Part shown: positions 9,425 to 22,700 of the stretch, piece by piece | Numbering within the stretch: the stretch's first letter is position 1 | Layout: each line of letters starts with the position of its first letter | Assembly (NCBI GenBank): GCA_037179515.1 | Contig: JAXCGZ010007594.1 | Coordinates: 126,001 to 190,000, forward strand | Reading direction: 5' to 3' | Length of the DNA stretch: 64,000 nt | From: Halocaridina rubra | Lineage: Eukaryota; Arthropoda; Malacostraca; Decapoda; Atyidae | Translations under genes and position numbers: made by a program | The notes under the pieces: generated by a model | The model's input: only the letters and a program-made list of their open reading frames with translations | Database searches by the model: none | What the model was told of the DNA's origin: nothing

Positions 9425-11870
9425 TCCGACTCTCTGGTTACGAATGCCACAAATCATGAACAAATCGACCTATGACCACAATTTAACAAATTTTGATTAG
9501 ACAGCCAAACAATTCTTCGAGGTACGAACACATCCGCCCAGGCAACCACGTGTTTGCTCTAGTTCTGCATTGGTGCGTGCACTATGAAGATCACTCGTTG
9601 TTCTCTTTGTAGACTTTCAGACTTACTGCATTTTATCTTAATTTAGCCCTCATTATGGCTCCTAAGAAAGTGAAGTGTCAATAATAATGACTATACAAAA
9701 GCCTAATCGTATTACTGTGGAAACGAAGAAAGAAATAATAGCTAAACATGAAAATGGTGTTTGTGATTCTGATCTTGCCAAGCAATTTGACATGGCAAAA
9801 TAGAACAAAGAGGCCTTAAAGGCAGCTAATGTGGCTAAAGGAGTGACTTTATTAAAGAAGCAAAGGTCTCAAGTAATAGAAGAGGCAGAAAAATTAATAT
9901 TTTTTTTCTTTTTTTTATGTGACACCGGGACAGGCAGAAACTGCCCTCATCAACAAAGGCCCGGGCACGAGAAAATTCCAAGACGAAGGAAAAGAAAAAG
10001 GTTAAGGACAAGGCAGAGATGAGGTAATGTCACACAAAGGAAAACAACAGACAGAAAAAAACAGTCAAAGTACAGAGAACCCAGATATATGGAGGACTAG
10101 GCTCTGAGATGACGATAGATCTGCTTTTTGAAGGATGAAAGGTCATAAGAATTAGGAAAGACAGAAGGAGGAAGAGAGTTCCAGAGTCTCGAGGTAGATG
10201 TGAAGAAGCAGTCGCTGCACCGACCAATCCGCGAGCTACAAATCTTCACACAGTACCTGTGAGATGAGGCCGCTTGGCAAGTGTTACGCGGCCTCGGCAG
10301 TGGAGGAGGGATGCAACTCGTGAACTCATCAGAGCAGCGATGAAGTAGCGATAGAAAAGCGAAAGGGAAGATACCTTACCGCGGAGACAGAATCCAGGTT
10401 AGAAGTAAGAGAAGGATCATTAATGAGTATGACTGCCTTATTTTCAACCCTATCAAGAAGATAAGTAAAGGAAGAAGCACCCCAGATGTGTGAGCAGTAT
10501 TCTAAGCATGGACAGATAAGACCTTTGTAAATTTTAAGTAACTGCAAAGAGGAAAAGTAATGACGAAAACGAAACAAAACCCCCAATTTTTTGGATGAAG
10601 ATTTAGAAATTTGGATTATGTGATTCCTCTAAGACAAGTTAGAGGCTGTATGGATTCCTAATATATTGATAGAGTTAAGAGGGTAAATTTCATTAGTTTC
10701 GAAGACAATAGGGTTATCAGGAGTTGAAGATGATAAAGAGATAGCCAGAAACTGTCTTGGAGGCATTGAATTTAACTAAATTTTGAGTCCCCCACTCACA
10801 TACTCTCTGCAAATCGGAGTTAAGAGTAGAAGAGTGATACGAGATTGATTTCGAGTAACAGATGAAGGTTGTGAAGAAAAGGCAGAGGAAAAGTGAAGGG
10901 TAGAATCATCAGCAAAGGCATGAAGAGAGGAAGATGGGGATTGTAGATCATTGATGAAGAGAAGGAATTTGGATAACTAAAAAATAAAAGCTTGCCGGAG
11001 ATAGCATTAGCAAGGCTATAATAAACGCGAAGGCTCTTCGGTTACACCATGATTTAGTAGCAAAATCTCAAAGTGATAGTGGCGCTAAAATTGACGTACT
11101 AAAGCACGAACGGGAATTTATAGCATTGCTAGAAACGAAGAGGCGGCTAGTTCGGACCAAGAGGCAGCAGATAACTATATGGTGGAATTTGCTAAATTTA
11201 GCAAAGAACTTCTTGAGTTGCGATGTGAGCAGGTGAACATTATCCACGAGGAGAAGTCAGTGAAGGAGGAGGAAGAAAGGGTAAAGGTTTCAAGTGATAA
11301 CATAAAGTTTTAGTAAGTGGAATGATGTGCAGGCTTTCATTGACAGGAATCACCCTAACAAAACTGTGACAGAGAAGCGAAAATTTTAAATGACAATGTT
11401 ATGTTCCATTTCTGAAAAATGCTTCAACACAGATAAATTTCTCTGGATAGTTTTCTTGTACTAACAACAGCCACCTAATCACCTTGCAAGAGAGAACAAT
11501 GAGAGAAAACACCAGATACACCTGTGCAGTTGACCGACGTTATTATGGAGAGGGACTCTCCTTTGAAGGCGTAATCTTCCTCCACATGTGCCAGCAACTA
11601 CCAACCACAAAGGTAAAGTGCAATACAATTACCATGTTTTGTTTAAGTGTCGAGTACTGTATTTTTCTATAAAGGTAATTTTTCATTCCATGCTTTATTT
11701 TTTGTCAATTCAACCCATAAAAAATATAAAGAGGTGTTTCTGGGGAACAGATTCATTGGTTTTACATTAATTTCAATGGGGAAAATTGTTTTAGTTCACG
11801 AACATTTCCATTTGCAAATGGGGTTAAGGAATGGATTAAGTTCACGACCAGAGGTTCCACTGTATATACT
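9425..11870 (+). pseudogene. Decayed TIGD1-like Tigger transposase with its ends
   Basis: Starts with a terminal-repeat-like region (ctctggttacgaatgcc). The leader leads to ATG near 9655 (MAPKKVK), then stops. Frames then give RITVETKKEIIAKHENG and SDLAKQFDMAK, then AANVAKGVTLLKKQRSQVIE: the pogo/Tigger N-terminal HTH. After a LINE insertion (9900-10978) comes KLAGDSISKAIINAKAL (about 10990), the CENP-B-type HTH. Then EAASSDQEAADNYMVEFAK follows near 11140, and a C-terminal-like segment WNDVQAFIDRNHPNK near 11320. The central DDE region is missing. The right end resembles a terminal repeat (gttcacgaccagaggttccactg, about 11840-11864). Multiple stops and shifts make it nonfunctional. Confidence 0.7.
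9900..10978 (-). mobile_element. 5'-truncated non-LTR retrotransposon (RT C-terminal half)
   Basis: The minus strand reads through the RT catalytic box AFADDSTLHF (about 10915), then FNASKT..FLAISLS, and KLGVLFRFRHYFSSLQLLKIYKG..CPCLEYCSHIWG (about 10570-10470). It ends SRLWNSLPPSVFPNSYDLSSFKKQIYRHLRA with a stop near 10098. The 3' end carries CTCGTGCCCGGGC..GGTGTCACAT followed by an A-rich tail that appears as T-runs at 9900-9917. The same 3' end occurs at 35815-35935. Frameshifts and one stop show decay. It sits inside the TIGD1-like relic. The LINE clade was not assigned. Confidence 0.75.
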
Positions 11871-12100
11871 TACGAATGAGTTAGGTTCCGGAAGTCCCTT
11901 TGTAAGTAAGTTGTTCTTTGGTTAAAATATGTACTGTGCAGTACATACATATGCAGTACTTAGACTACATAAAACAAATTATGCATCATTTATGAGTTTT
12001 AATAAAGGAATAATAATGTATATGATACAGTACAGAAATACATTACTACAAGAGTAGATTTTTGTTCGTATCTGTGAATTAATAACACTGATCTGTTAAC
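11862..12100 (-). repeat. Dispersed AT-rich repeat, reverse copy of the 21000 and 42057 repeats
   Basis: Shares, in reverse complement, the order of blocks seen at 21000-21290 and 42057-42355: ACTTACGAATGAGTTAGGTT, GTACTGTGCAGTAC, ACATAAAAC and AATAATGTA..TACAGTAC. No coding. Edges are approximate. Confidence 0.45.
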
Positions 12101-12113
12101 ATAGTCTAAAATA

Positions 12114-12222
12114 GTAGGAAAAGCCCATTAAATAAAACAACGAAAAAATATATATATAAAGTACTTATTAATTTCGTGACCTAAACTGGTCACCTTCTCG
12201 AAGTACAATGGGCTTTTCCTAC
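12114..12222. mobile_element. Short foldback MITE, copy 1
   Basis: Arms GTAGGAAAAGCCCATT and AATGGGCTTTTCCTAC (16 bp, perfect inverse) enclose about 77 bp with TGGTCACCTTCTCGAAGTAC. A second member with the same core is at 21357-21527. The two together suggest a longer terminal repeat beginning AGTCTAAAATAGTAGG. Confidence 0.75.
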
Positions 12223-13601
12223 CGTATCTGTGAATGTTTGTAACTCTGTTGTTCCCAAGGGAGCGAGCTTCTGTATATAAAAAACATTTTACCAAAGAAG
12301 TAAGCCCTGTAATGGCAGGTCTTCATTCCTGAGTTTTTCATTCCGTCTCTCTTCCTCTTTAGACTACATCATTATTTACTTTAATAGCTTTTTGTCTAGG
12401 TCATATGGTCAGATCGTCGTAAGTAGTGCACTTCTTAAGTACGGGACTGCCTGTAATATTCATGGAAAAAATCTCAGAAAACATCACCAGAACTTCTCAC
12501 AGATCTACCGTATACATTTCCTCAAGAAAAAACTCCATCGTTTTATAATGAGTATCTTCTTGTTACTTCCTTTCATACTAGGAATGGCAGACTTTACAAG
12601 GGAACCAATGGGAAGTTTTACAACCATCTAAGATTTCTGTGAAATTGATACTTATCTACAATGGCATGTCCAATGTTTTAAACAACTAAAACCGTAAACA
12701 CATGAAAAAATTATTGGTATAAGAAAAGCATGAATTGACCGACAGTGAAATGGCAAAAATTCTTGACAACAGACCACAAAATGTTTAATGTGGAAGACAA
12801 AATACAATATAAATATAATATTTTCAGGGCTAATAAAGTACAACAGTATTTTCTACATAATTTAATGTATTAAAGTGTTATACACTTACAGGTACAAACG
12901 GGCTGCATGCATACTGTAAGCCAGCACTAACACTTACTCTCAGTATATTGCACAGAAGTTCAATAATGCAATATAAAAGTGCAAGCACAAATAAATATCT
13001 TCGACTGTAAATGCGTAAAAGCTTAAAATGAAGTCCCTTTACTGTAAATAATTGTGCTTTTGAAATGCTAAAAAAAGGGGAACAAACATGATTTGTGACA
13101 ACCACAATTACAAAATGACACTTCTTTGGCTATTTGTTCAAGTTAAAAATAATTCAGCAGTTAAACACATCCAAGTCTTCTCTAAAAGCTATTATTATTA
13201 TTATTATTATAAAAAAAATTTCGCTCACTGTTACATACCCATGCTATGTAAGTTACTAGGAAACTATCGACAAGGTATAAAGGGTTTTGACAAGGAAACA
13301 CATAGAGGGTTATCAAATGAATGAGCAACCTATACCTAGAGAGCAAACTACACTGCTAACAATAAATACAAGAAGCACATACAAATAATATTTAATTTCT
13401 CATTTACCACTACATAAACTTTCGATTATGCAAGCTGTCTAAGTTTTCAACATCCCAGACAGATAAAAAGTGACCCCTATAAACACTGTAATAATCCTAT
13501 CCTATACCAGAAAATAATACGAATATAAAGATCTCTCTTCATAAAGCTAACTCTACCAAAAGGTATTCTAATTCTGCAAGACCTATTTGTGTACATGACT
13601 T
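12223..13601. other. 3' flank of ALYREF, probable 3' UTR at high end
   Basis: Downstream of the minus-strand ALYREF stop. No second gene recognised. A (TTA)n run lies at about 13191-13210. No convincing canonical poly(A) signal was found on the minus strand close to the stop; an ATTAAA variant lies at 13391-13396. Where the transcript ends is not clear. Confidence 0.5.
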
Positions 13602-13744
13602 TTAAGCCGTTTCATTCAAGTATGAATCCAAATCTGCATCCAATTCCTCAACGGTGGGAGTTTTCTTCTGCTGCTTGCCTCCGCGACCACCTCCTCTGTT
13701 ACCTCCACGGCCAGCTCCCCTCATGCCGCGTCCACCACGGTTAC
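13602..13744 (-). CDS. ALYREF: ALYREF exon 7 (C-terminal UAP56-binding motif and stop)
   Basis: Acceptor tacgcatag. Encodes a last RGG block ([19 protein letters not shown]), a KQQKK linker and [17 protein letters not shown], then TAA at 13602-13604. The helix resembles the vertebrate end SAEELDAQLDAYNARMD. Confidence 0.93.
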
Positions 13745-16700
13745 CTATGCGTAAAATTAAATTATGCTCTTGTAATAAACTCAAATTCACTGGTTATTTA
13801 TATATACTTAAGGTTCAGTTCACTTTCATGACCAATTGCCTTGGATACAATGACACTATATGATCAAGATCCAGATATTTTTCATGCTAGAGTATGTGGT
13901 CTTTATGAACTCGACCTAAAACATTCTTTTTATTAATTGGTGCGAAAATATATGGTTATCTTACCCTGGTTTCCTCTGCCTCCTCGTCCACCTCTCATAC
14001 CACCCCTTCCACGGAATCCTCCTCGCCCTTATGAGAAAGGAAAATGGTTTAGTGTGCATGCAAACTGAATTATGTACGCAAAGAATAAACTACCCTTACA
14101 CTTAATATTTGTACAATAAATTTCTAATGATATATCAATATAGCAAACTATACAAAATTTTAACTTGTAAATTAGCTGCCCTCCAAAAAAATTTACAGTA
14201 CATATATACTTATCAAGGCTAGAGTCTGAAAACATATAGAAGATTTACTAATAATTAAAGTTTTTTACCTCGACCACCCAAACCAACATTGTAGTTCTTG
14301 TTGATTCCATAAGAGGCAGTGACATTAACGGCAAAATTACCCCTGCCTCTCCCACGCATTCCACGAGCACCTCCTCTCCCTCTGAAGCCACCACCTTTAG
14401 GAGGAGGGAAAAAGAAGATATAACTACATAAAGAGGTCTAAAAAAGCTTTCTATTATAAGGATTATGACCGACAACATCACATAAAAAAAATATAGTGTT
14501 TAACCGTATATTCACTTCCATCCCAAATTGCAAACACACAAAACTCAAAATAAACTTATCACCTCAAAGAAAATACTTTTCAATAATGGAAGAAAACTCA
14601 TTATAAACCTAAGTTATTACTTGAATCAAATACATATATTAAAATTTACTTTCATTAGAATAATATTTTACCCCGACCAGGACTCGAACCTAAGACACCT
14701 AATTACTGTGCCAAGGCACTACCAACTACACCACAGAAGATCTAAATGAGAAACCAACCTTACAGCTTAACTCATATACTAAGAATGAGCTAACATGATT
14801 GACACAAAAGATATCCCCAGTTGGAATCAGCTAATGCTGTCTATATAATGACAATTCCAGCACGTCCTAAACAAGTAGCGAAAATCACAATATAAATATC
14901 TTCTAAATGAGTGCATATGCAAAGTTTCATAATAAATTCGAAAGTACTAAGCAGGTTGGGTAAATTATCATTTGGGGTAAAAAAAAAATTAGCTTGCTGT
15001 TGAAATAATCAGAAAAAATAAAGTGAATAATTACTTAAAAGTAGCATAAAATTGCTGAAACTCTCAAGGGCTGAACTATCACCTTGTATTGATAAACAAC
15101 TGGAGTATCTCACTGTTTTAATATGGAAGAGTTCAATCCTTAATATTTCGGAGATTTTTAAGCTAGTCTATCAATTTTTGCAACAAAATTATAGTGCTTC
15201 TTTTGTCAGTATTTCTGTAACAGAGGAACATTGGAAAACTTCTTCTGAACAAAAGAATTACTAAAACGAGTAAACAACTTACGAGCGACTTGGACATTCT
15301 GGAGCCTCTTGACCATACCTCCCCTCTGAGGACTTCCAAAGCTCCTGTTGACATTGAAACTCTTCTGCAAGATTCTGCCCCTCTGTCCACCTCTCATACC
15401 ACCTCGAATGCCGCCTATGTATTAAAAACATCAGGTAAAGTAATTAATGGACTTCAGCATCATTATTCTTATACAGGTATTCCAAAATGATTAATGTTCT
15501 TTACTTATCTAATTAAACATCTATCTCCATTAACCAAAAGATTTTACATTCAAAACCCCTGGATATTTGAAGGTTTATTATACTGTACTTATATCTCATT
15601 TAACAATATGATTTAACATTATAAACAATACATTTAGAACAAATCTAACAATACTTCTATATATGCAACTTAATACCACATCTATTTAGCAACCTTAAAC
15701 AGATGACAAAATCTTAAGTGTGCAAATATATGGTGATATTGACAATCAAAAATGCACAAAGCTTGTAGAAAGCACAAGTGGTTGAAGAAATAATAATGAA
15801 ATGAAAATTTAGTAGCTTAAGCTATTCTAACCAGAAAAAATACAACATATGCATTATATCACATATCCTCACTTTTTGATAAGTTTTACAATACAAATTT
15901 TTTCCAAAGAAAAGTTAACTATCATATACAGCTATGAAAACAGCTGATCAAACTCATTAATAACAGTATTATATCTTAATAAAAAAGCACGAGGAAAAAA
16001 TTTCGATTTTTCCTTAAAATACAATCGATATTTTCCTCATTATCTTTCACTCGCTGAGGTTATATTACTATATAACTAAACATAAGCAACAAGTCTGATA
16101 TGGAATAAATATCCACAGCCGAGTCCCTAAAAAGGAACTTGGTTTGTAACTCTCCACAATTTCACCATAACACCAAAATTTTTTCAATATTTTCTAGAAA
16201 GGTAGCATTTCAACAAATTTTCAAATATTTTCTGGGTGCTTTACATTTCTGATCACACATCTAGGCAATATTGTCTGGTAAACAAGTACGAAGTGCCTTT
16301 AATAAAATCACAATCGAAAATAAAAATATGATCCTCCATCATTCCTTCCTTGAGTTGTAATATCACTAAATATTCACATTGAATATTCAGTGAATATATA
16401 ATTTACAACATTCCCGTATTAACACAAACTTTTCACATTTAATGGCTATCAATGTTTATGATAACGGTATGAGTTCATTTTCTTCCAAATAATGATCCTG
16501 GTATTTGTAATAAGGTAGGTATTTCCCTTGACATGAATAGAAAACTATCAATTTAATGATAAAATATTGCAGGGTATGCTGATTATGAGTTTATCTGCTT
16601 CAATAATCATGCTAAGGATTTGCATCCATTAAAGAATCTCATGTAGCACGCAGACTTCAATTTATAGATAACGACACACACTGTGACTCGTGCTGTGAGA

Positions 16701-19700
16701 ACGTTGCCCCATTAGAGGTACTTGCATCTTGTAATGATCTCTGAATATTAATGTCCCTGAGTCTATCAGTCTTATAAGGAAATCATATATAAATGTAATC
16801 ACGGACATTTGTTGTACATTACAACAATTCTATCTATGATTCGTGTATTGAAGCCAGTTTTAAAACTGTATATAATGAATCGTGTCCGTGTTTCCACAGT
16901 CTTATCTACAAGCGAGTCCTATAAGGCACTCAATTTCAATTTGCAGATAAGGAGTTGTTGTAATACTGACTCAAGAGTGTACCATCAAGTGTCTTAATTT
17001 TCTCGAGACCAACTTTTGCTACGTCCATCAACAAGAGACTAGCATTATTTATCAAAGATTACATTCTACACATAACGGCATGAGCCATTAACAATGTTGT
17101 CTTTGAGTGTACTTTTAAAATGTGCTGTATTTGTGACAACTCATTTCATCATTATTATTGCCTCTGAGAATCTATAAACCTCTCAGTTTTGAGGCATAGT
17201 CATTTCCCCATCATGGAACAGCCTTGCAGACATATACTGCACATATCGTTGAGCTAGTGATCTTCTGTATCATATGGCTCCCGAATTAGGGAACAAAGGA
17301 TAAGGACTATCATAAATCTTGCCTCCGATAATCTATAAACCTCTCAATTTTGAGGCATAGTTATTTCCCCATCATGGAACAGCCTTGCAGACATATACTG
17401 CACATATCATTGAGCTAGTGATCTTCTGTATCATATGGCTCCCGAATTAGGGAATAAAGGATAAGGACTATCATAAATATTGCCTCTGAGAATCCATAAA
17501 CCTCTCAGTTTTGAGGCATAGTCATTTCCTCATCATGGAACAGCCTTGCAGACATACTGCACGTATCGTTGAGATAGTGAACTTTTGCATCATATGGTTC
17601 CCAAGTTAGGTAACAAAGGATAAGCACTAACTTGAAAGAAGTATGTGATGGAAGCATAGTAAAAATCTCATTCCATTTCCAAGCATAGGATATAAGTGGG
17701 CTAGTTTTAAAAACATCTAGATATTTTAAATAGTCTTTTCTCTGAGGATATTATGATAAAGATGCCTTGAAGACCATAAATTCTAGATGTTTATTGTGGC
17801 TATAAAGCATGAATATGTTGGAATGGTATTAATTTGCTTGTCTAGCATTTTCAGTAGTCAAAAGTCAAAATTCTTGTGATCTGACGATAAAGCATCCAGC
17901 TTGATGACAAAAAAAAAAAAAACCTGAAGCATAAGCTGCAAACTAGAGGACACAAGTAATGAACTTAGAGGAGATAAAGAAAGCCACCTTTGCTGTAGCA
18001 TTATTAACAAAGGCATATAGAATAGAGGCAGTAGTAATCCCATGCGGTTACAAAAGTAACGACACAGCTTGATGTAGTGCAGAATGCTTCTGGGATTTCA
18101 GCTTACCAAATAACAGAAGTAGTTTTCTCAAGTTTAACAGAGTAAAGTGGGTCCAGCAACCAATGATGCAGTATGATGTAACGCAGAATACTTCGGGGGT
18201 TTCAAGACGTCAATATCGTACGGTATTTTTCTGAAGTTGCAGAGTACCGTGGCTTCAGCAGCCAAATATTGCGCAACTTAATGCAAATGTCTGCAGTCAA
18301 GGAAGCTCATAATATAATGGTGCACTCCTGAAGGAGGATGAAGATGAGAGTATCATACTGATTGTTCATGAAGAAATAAGCAACGGTAAGCCCTCAAGTC
18401 CAATCAATTAGCAAGCAAGTAAAATTGCAGTCCAAGTGCATACATCAGTCTTCTGTAAAGTTTGGATATTCATGTATTTGAATTACTTTACACTGAAAGT
18501 TTCAAGGCATGATTTTAGAACTGCATTAACAAGCAGTGATTCAAGTGCACATATTAGACTTGTAAGATCTTTAAAGTCTCCAATACACTTCTCTTTCCTT
18601 TATTAACATGAATGCAAAGATCAAACTAGCAAAGTCACATTATGTGATTGAGTGCAGTAATTTGCTGTCTGGTTCTTACAGAATATATGCCGAATCAGAA
18701 TGTCAGTCGATTCGTAAGCATAACGAGTTGAATAGCCATTAACAATACCAACCACTTCAGCTGAAAGATGTAAGGGCACATGAATTGGCATAATGAAGTG
18801 TGTTGCACTGGTCACACGAGGGAACAAAAAATATTTGTATATCCACTTAATACAGGCTACAAAGTAGAATATTGTATATCCAGATATTCCTTACCACAAT
18901 ATATTTTTTTATCATTTTATTTATATTTTTTTCCTTTGCTATTTCCTTTCCCTCACAAAGTTGTATACCCTGTTGAAGCCATCTGACTTATAGTCTGACA
19001 TTTTTCAGCTGGGCTTTTGCTAGCTTATGAAAATAAGTCATTTAGAAGTGGTTGTACAGGTGGTATTGTCTACAGGAAGTAATTACAATGTTCCTACAAT
19101 ATATGTAATGTGTAGGGCATCAAATACTTCCTTTTTTAATGGCACTGATATTACTTTCAACTCGAATCAAGCTCTGTACATTTCAGTTTTAAATTACTGG
19201 TTTCCACACCAGCTGGTTTTGAAAGTTAATTTCTGGAGATACATGAGCTGAGCAGCTTAAAATGTGGAACTTGTATATGCTTCTAATGTTTTTTATAAGT
19301 GTTGTTACATACGCAGTAAATTTCACTAACTTTAAGTAAATATATCTCTATAACACAAAAATATATTTAGTAGGGTTTTGAAGAGCCTAATATCATGGTA
19401 AGTCTCATTTCAGACTTAAAGTAAATTACGCAAAATGCACAACATAATCATGTATTACACTCTTTGCTGTTGAATAATGCTTTCAGTTTCTATTCTAATT
19501 TGGCAACATATCTCAATATCAACTTACAATACACAGTATACTTTTAAACGGCTTTCATTGATACGTTTATTTCTTCTTCTTCTATGTGCATTCATATTTA
19601 TACTGTGTCATTCATATTTATAATGTAACAATATTAAATATGTATTTACAAAATATAGTACTTCCAGTGAAATACTACTTCATATATTATAAGTCTATCC

Positions 19701-22700
19701 ATAAAATATTTTTATTGCAAGATCATGACTGCATGTTTACATGCAGGAATCTGCCATTATATATGTATTAGTATATGAATATTTCAAAATGTCAGATAAG
19801 CAGAAACTGTTTAGGATTAGACCATAGACACACAAATAGGCAGTTTTAGAAGGTCTTATATTATGTTTGGTCACAATATAATACTGTGATATATTTGCTA
19901 GTCGTGCATATTGAGAAAACATGAGATTAAATATAAATATTGGTACTGATTATGTATTTTGAACTTGCTTCTGTAACCAGGAGTCCATGTTTGACAGTTG
20001 GCACTTAGGCAGCTGGTTCACAAAGTGAACAAATTTTCACTTGAAAACTAGCTTTTCCCATCACAAAAAAGATTAATTTAAAGGTGCTTTTAAATTTTCA
20101 GACCTTTTAAAATGCTCAGTGGTTCACCGTAAGGTGAAGTTTACACCTAAGGACATCAACGCAATCGTGGACGAAGTCAAAGATGAGTTGAGAAATGCCA
20201 TAAGTTATAAGTGCCATATTTGATGGGAAAAGAGAAGTCTTGGTGACTACCATGATTCTCAAGCACATTAACTAGCATACCAAAACTATAAGAACCAAAG
20301 ATGCAAGGCTTAGGGGATATAAAGGGTACAGAGCTTTGTTGCTTAAGGTATTCCAGATAGAACCTTAAGAACATGATGTCAGTGTAAGTTATTACTCAGG
20401 ATTCAAAAAGTTGCTCTCAGGAGAAGCCTGAATGATGCTCTCTCCTTGCTTTTATCATACCTCTACCACCAGCTGATCCTACTTCTATTGACATGTTCAT
20501 TGGACGCCCATCAAGGTTCATGCCATTGTATTGCTTAAGCGCCTTTACAGCATCTACATGGCGCGCAAAAGCAACGTGCGCAGTGGAAACGGATCTTCCT
20601 AAACGATCGTAGTGAACGGCGGCTTCATTGATTGTTCCAAACTCGGCAAATAATTCCTGTGTTGGTTCAAAATGGTGTTAGTCTCACAGATACATAATAG
20701 CTCACATCTTGAAACACCAAACATGCTCGAGTGCTATGAAATCTTATTCACCACTGTTCTCAACTGTCATCACGCTCTAAATACTAACAAAAACTAAAAA
20801 AAACACGAGGACATCCCTCTCTTATTTTACTTACAAAAATATCACTATCTGATACACCAGGGTCGAGGTTGGAGATATGCAATTTAGCTGGTCCAGATGT
20901 TATAGCTTTTTGAAATCCTTGATTTGCATTGGCCTGTTGACAAGTGACAGAAAACAAAACTAATAATAAATAAGCAACGTCTTTGATACTAGATCTAATG
21001 TACAGAAGTTCCCCTACTTACCAACCATCACAGACACAAATAAAAACCTACCCATGTATTGATGTTTGTACAGTATTACTCTCCGGTACAGTATTATTAC
21101 ATTATCATTCCTGAATTAAAATTCATTAATAATGGATACTTTATGTTTTATGTAATGTTTAGCCTAAAGTACTGCATATGTATATACTGTACAGTACATA
21201 TTTTGACCTAAAGCACAACTTCCGAACAATTCTACTTAAGAAGGAACTGCTGGAACCTAACAGGTTCGTAAGATGGAGAGTACAGTACATGAGCTCTTAA
21301 ACCACTTTCCTCGCTTTGTTCCTCATTCAGAGTACATTAAAATATATTTACAATGGTAGGAAAAGGCTTACAAAATAAAATAACATGAAAACTATACATG
21401 AAGTACTTATCAATTTCGGTTCCTTAATGGGTCACCTTCTCCAAGTACTCTGAGATGACCAGATGAGGTCACAATAATAATAAATACTAAAATTTTTATT
21501 AGTTTTTAATGGGCCTTTTCCTACTATTTTAGACTGTATGGTGACAGTTCAGTGTTATTTGTATTTCTACAATTCCGGGTGACAAATATTAAATTGGCAA
21601 CCAGTACATTCGTTCCTCTAACAGTTTAACATGACTAGTGGGGAATAAAGAGGCAGTTGCTAGATTTTTTAATTAATGTGTTAAATTTGGGAAAAGTCAT
21701 AGATATTATTGACACTGGTCTAGGAGATATCAAAATAGCGATAATAATGTAAGGTCCAACTGAAGAAAATTCACAAGTAGATTTTAAAGTTTTGTTTACC
21801 TAGGCATATATATTAACTGAAGCTATACCCTAAAATCATTAATAGGATATAAGCGCACTAAATGGGTTGAGGCACAAAAATTACTTACAAAATAATATAA
21901 ACAAAAATACATTGTTGGTCTCCCTGTTGGCAATGCTATGGATAAAATTTGACCCAAAAGCAGCAAATACAACAGTCTGTGGTATAAATGCCCTTTGTGA
22001 CCTATGATGACCCACACCCTTCGTGGAGACTTTCATAAAGTGGTATGACATTGTCCCAAGAAATATTTCACGGTACAATTTGCAAAAAATCTACCCGTAC
22101 ACACTTGTATAAAAATATTTATGAATATGGCTAACTTTGAAAGAGGCTGGTTAGATTGCTGGTAGATATATCTTTATTCAATGTGCATTTCTCATCTACT
22201 GTGGTTCGTATGATGAACTAGACACGTGAAAAACTTTACTATCAACTGGTACGATACCTTTTACAATCGAGGTAAAACATTACAAGTACCCGTGCCATGA
22301 TTTGAACATGCTAAAATTGCATTACACAGACTACATGTTCTTTAAAGTTAGCCATATTCTAAATAAAAAATATTTAGCCATACAATATCTAACCTAACCA
22401 ATGTTAGTCAAACTATTACAATTTGCAATATCAGGCGGGAGCAGATATTAACGAATGAAATAGGAGTCAATTACCGATACCATACGGGGACACGAGGTTT
22501 CGTCCGGAGAACGACGTTTCGTACATAAAATCGGACGAGGCTTCGTGCGTAAAATTTTTCAAAACTTGATGAGCCAATAACGTAATTATTGCTAATAAAG
22601 TGTTACTTGTTCCAATCTCTAATGTATTTGGTATACTAGCACAGGAGGCCCATTTTGGGAGTTCCCAAAATGTTAAAAGAAAAAAATCCAGTCAAATATT

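Noticed and set aside
14669..14742. Functional tRNA gene
   Set aside because: The T-arm and box B are good but the acceptor and anticodon stems do not pair and U33 is missing.
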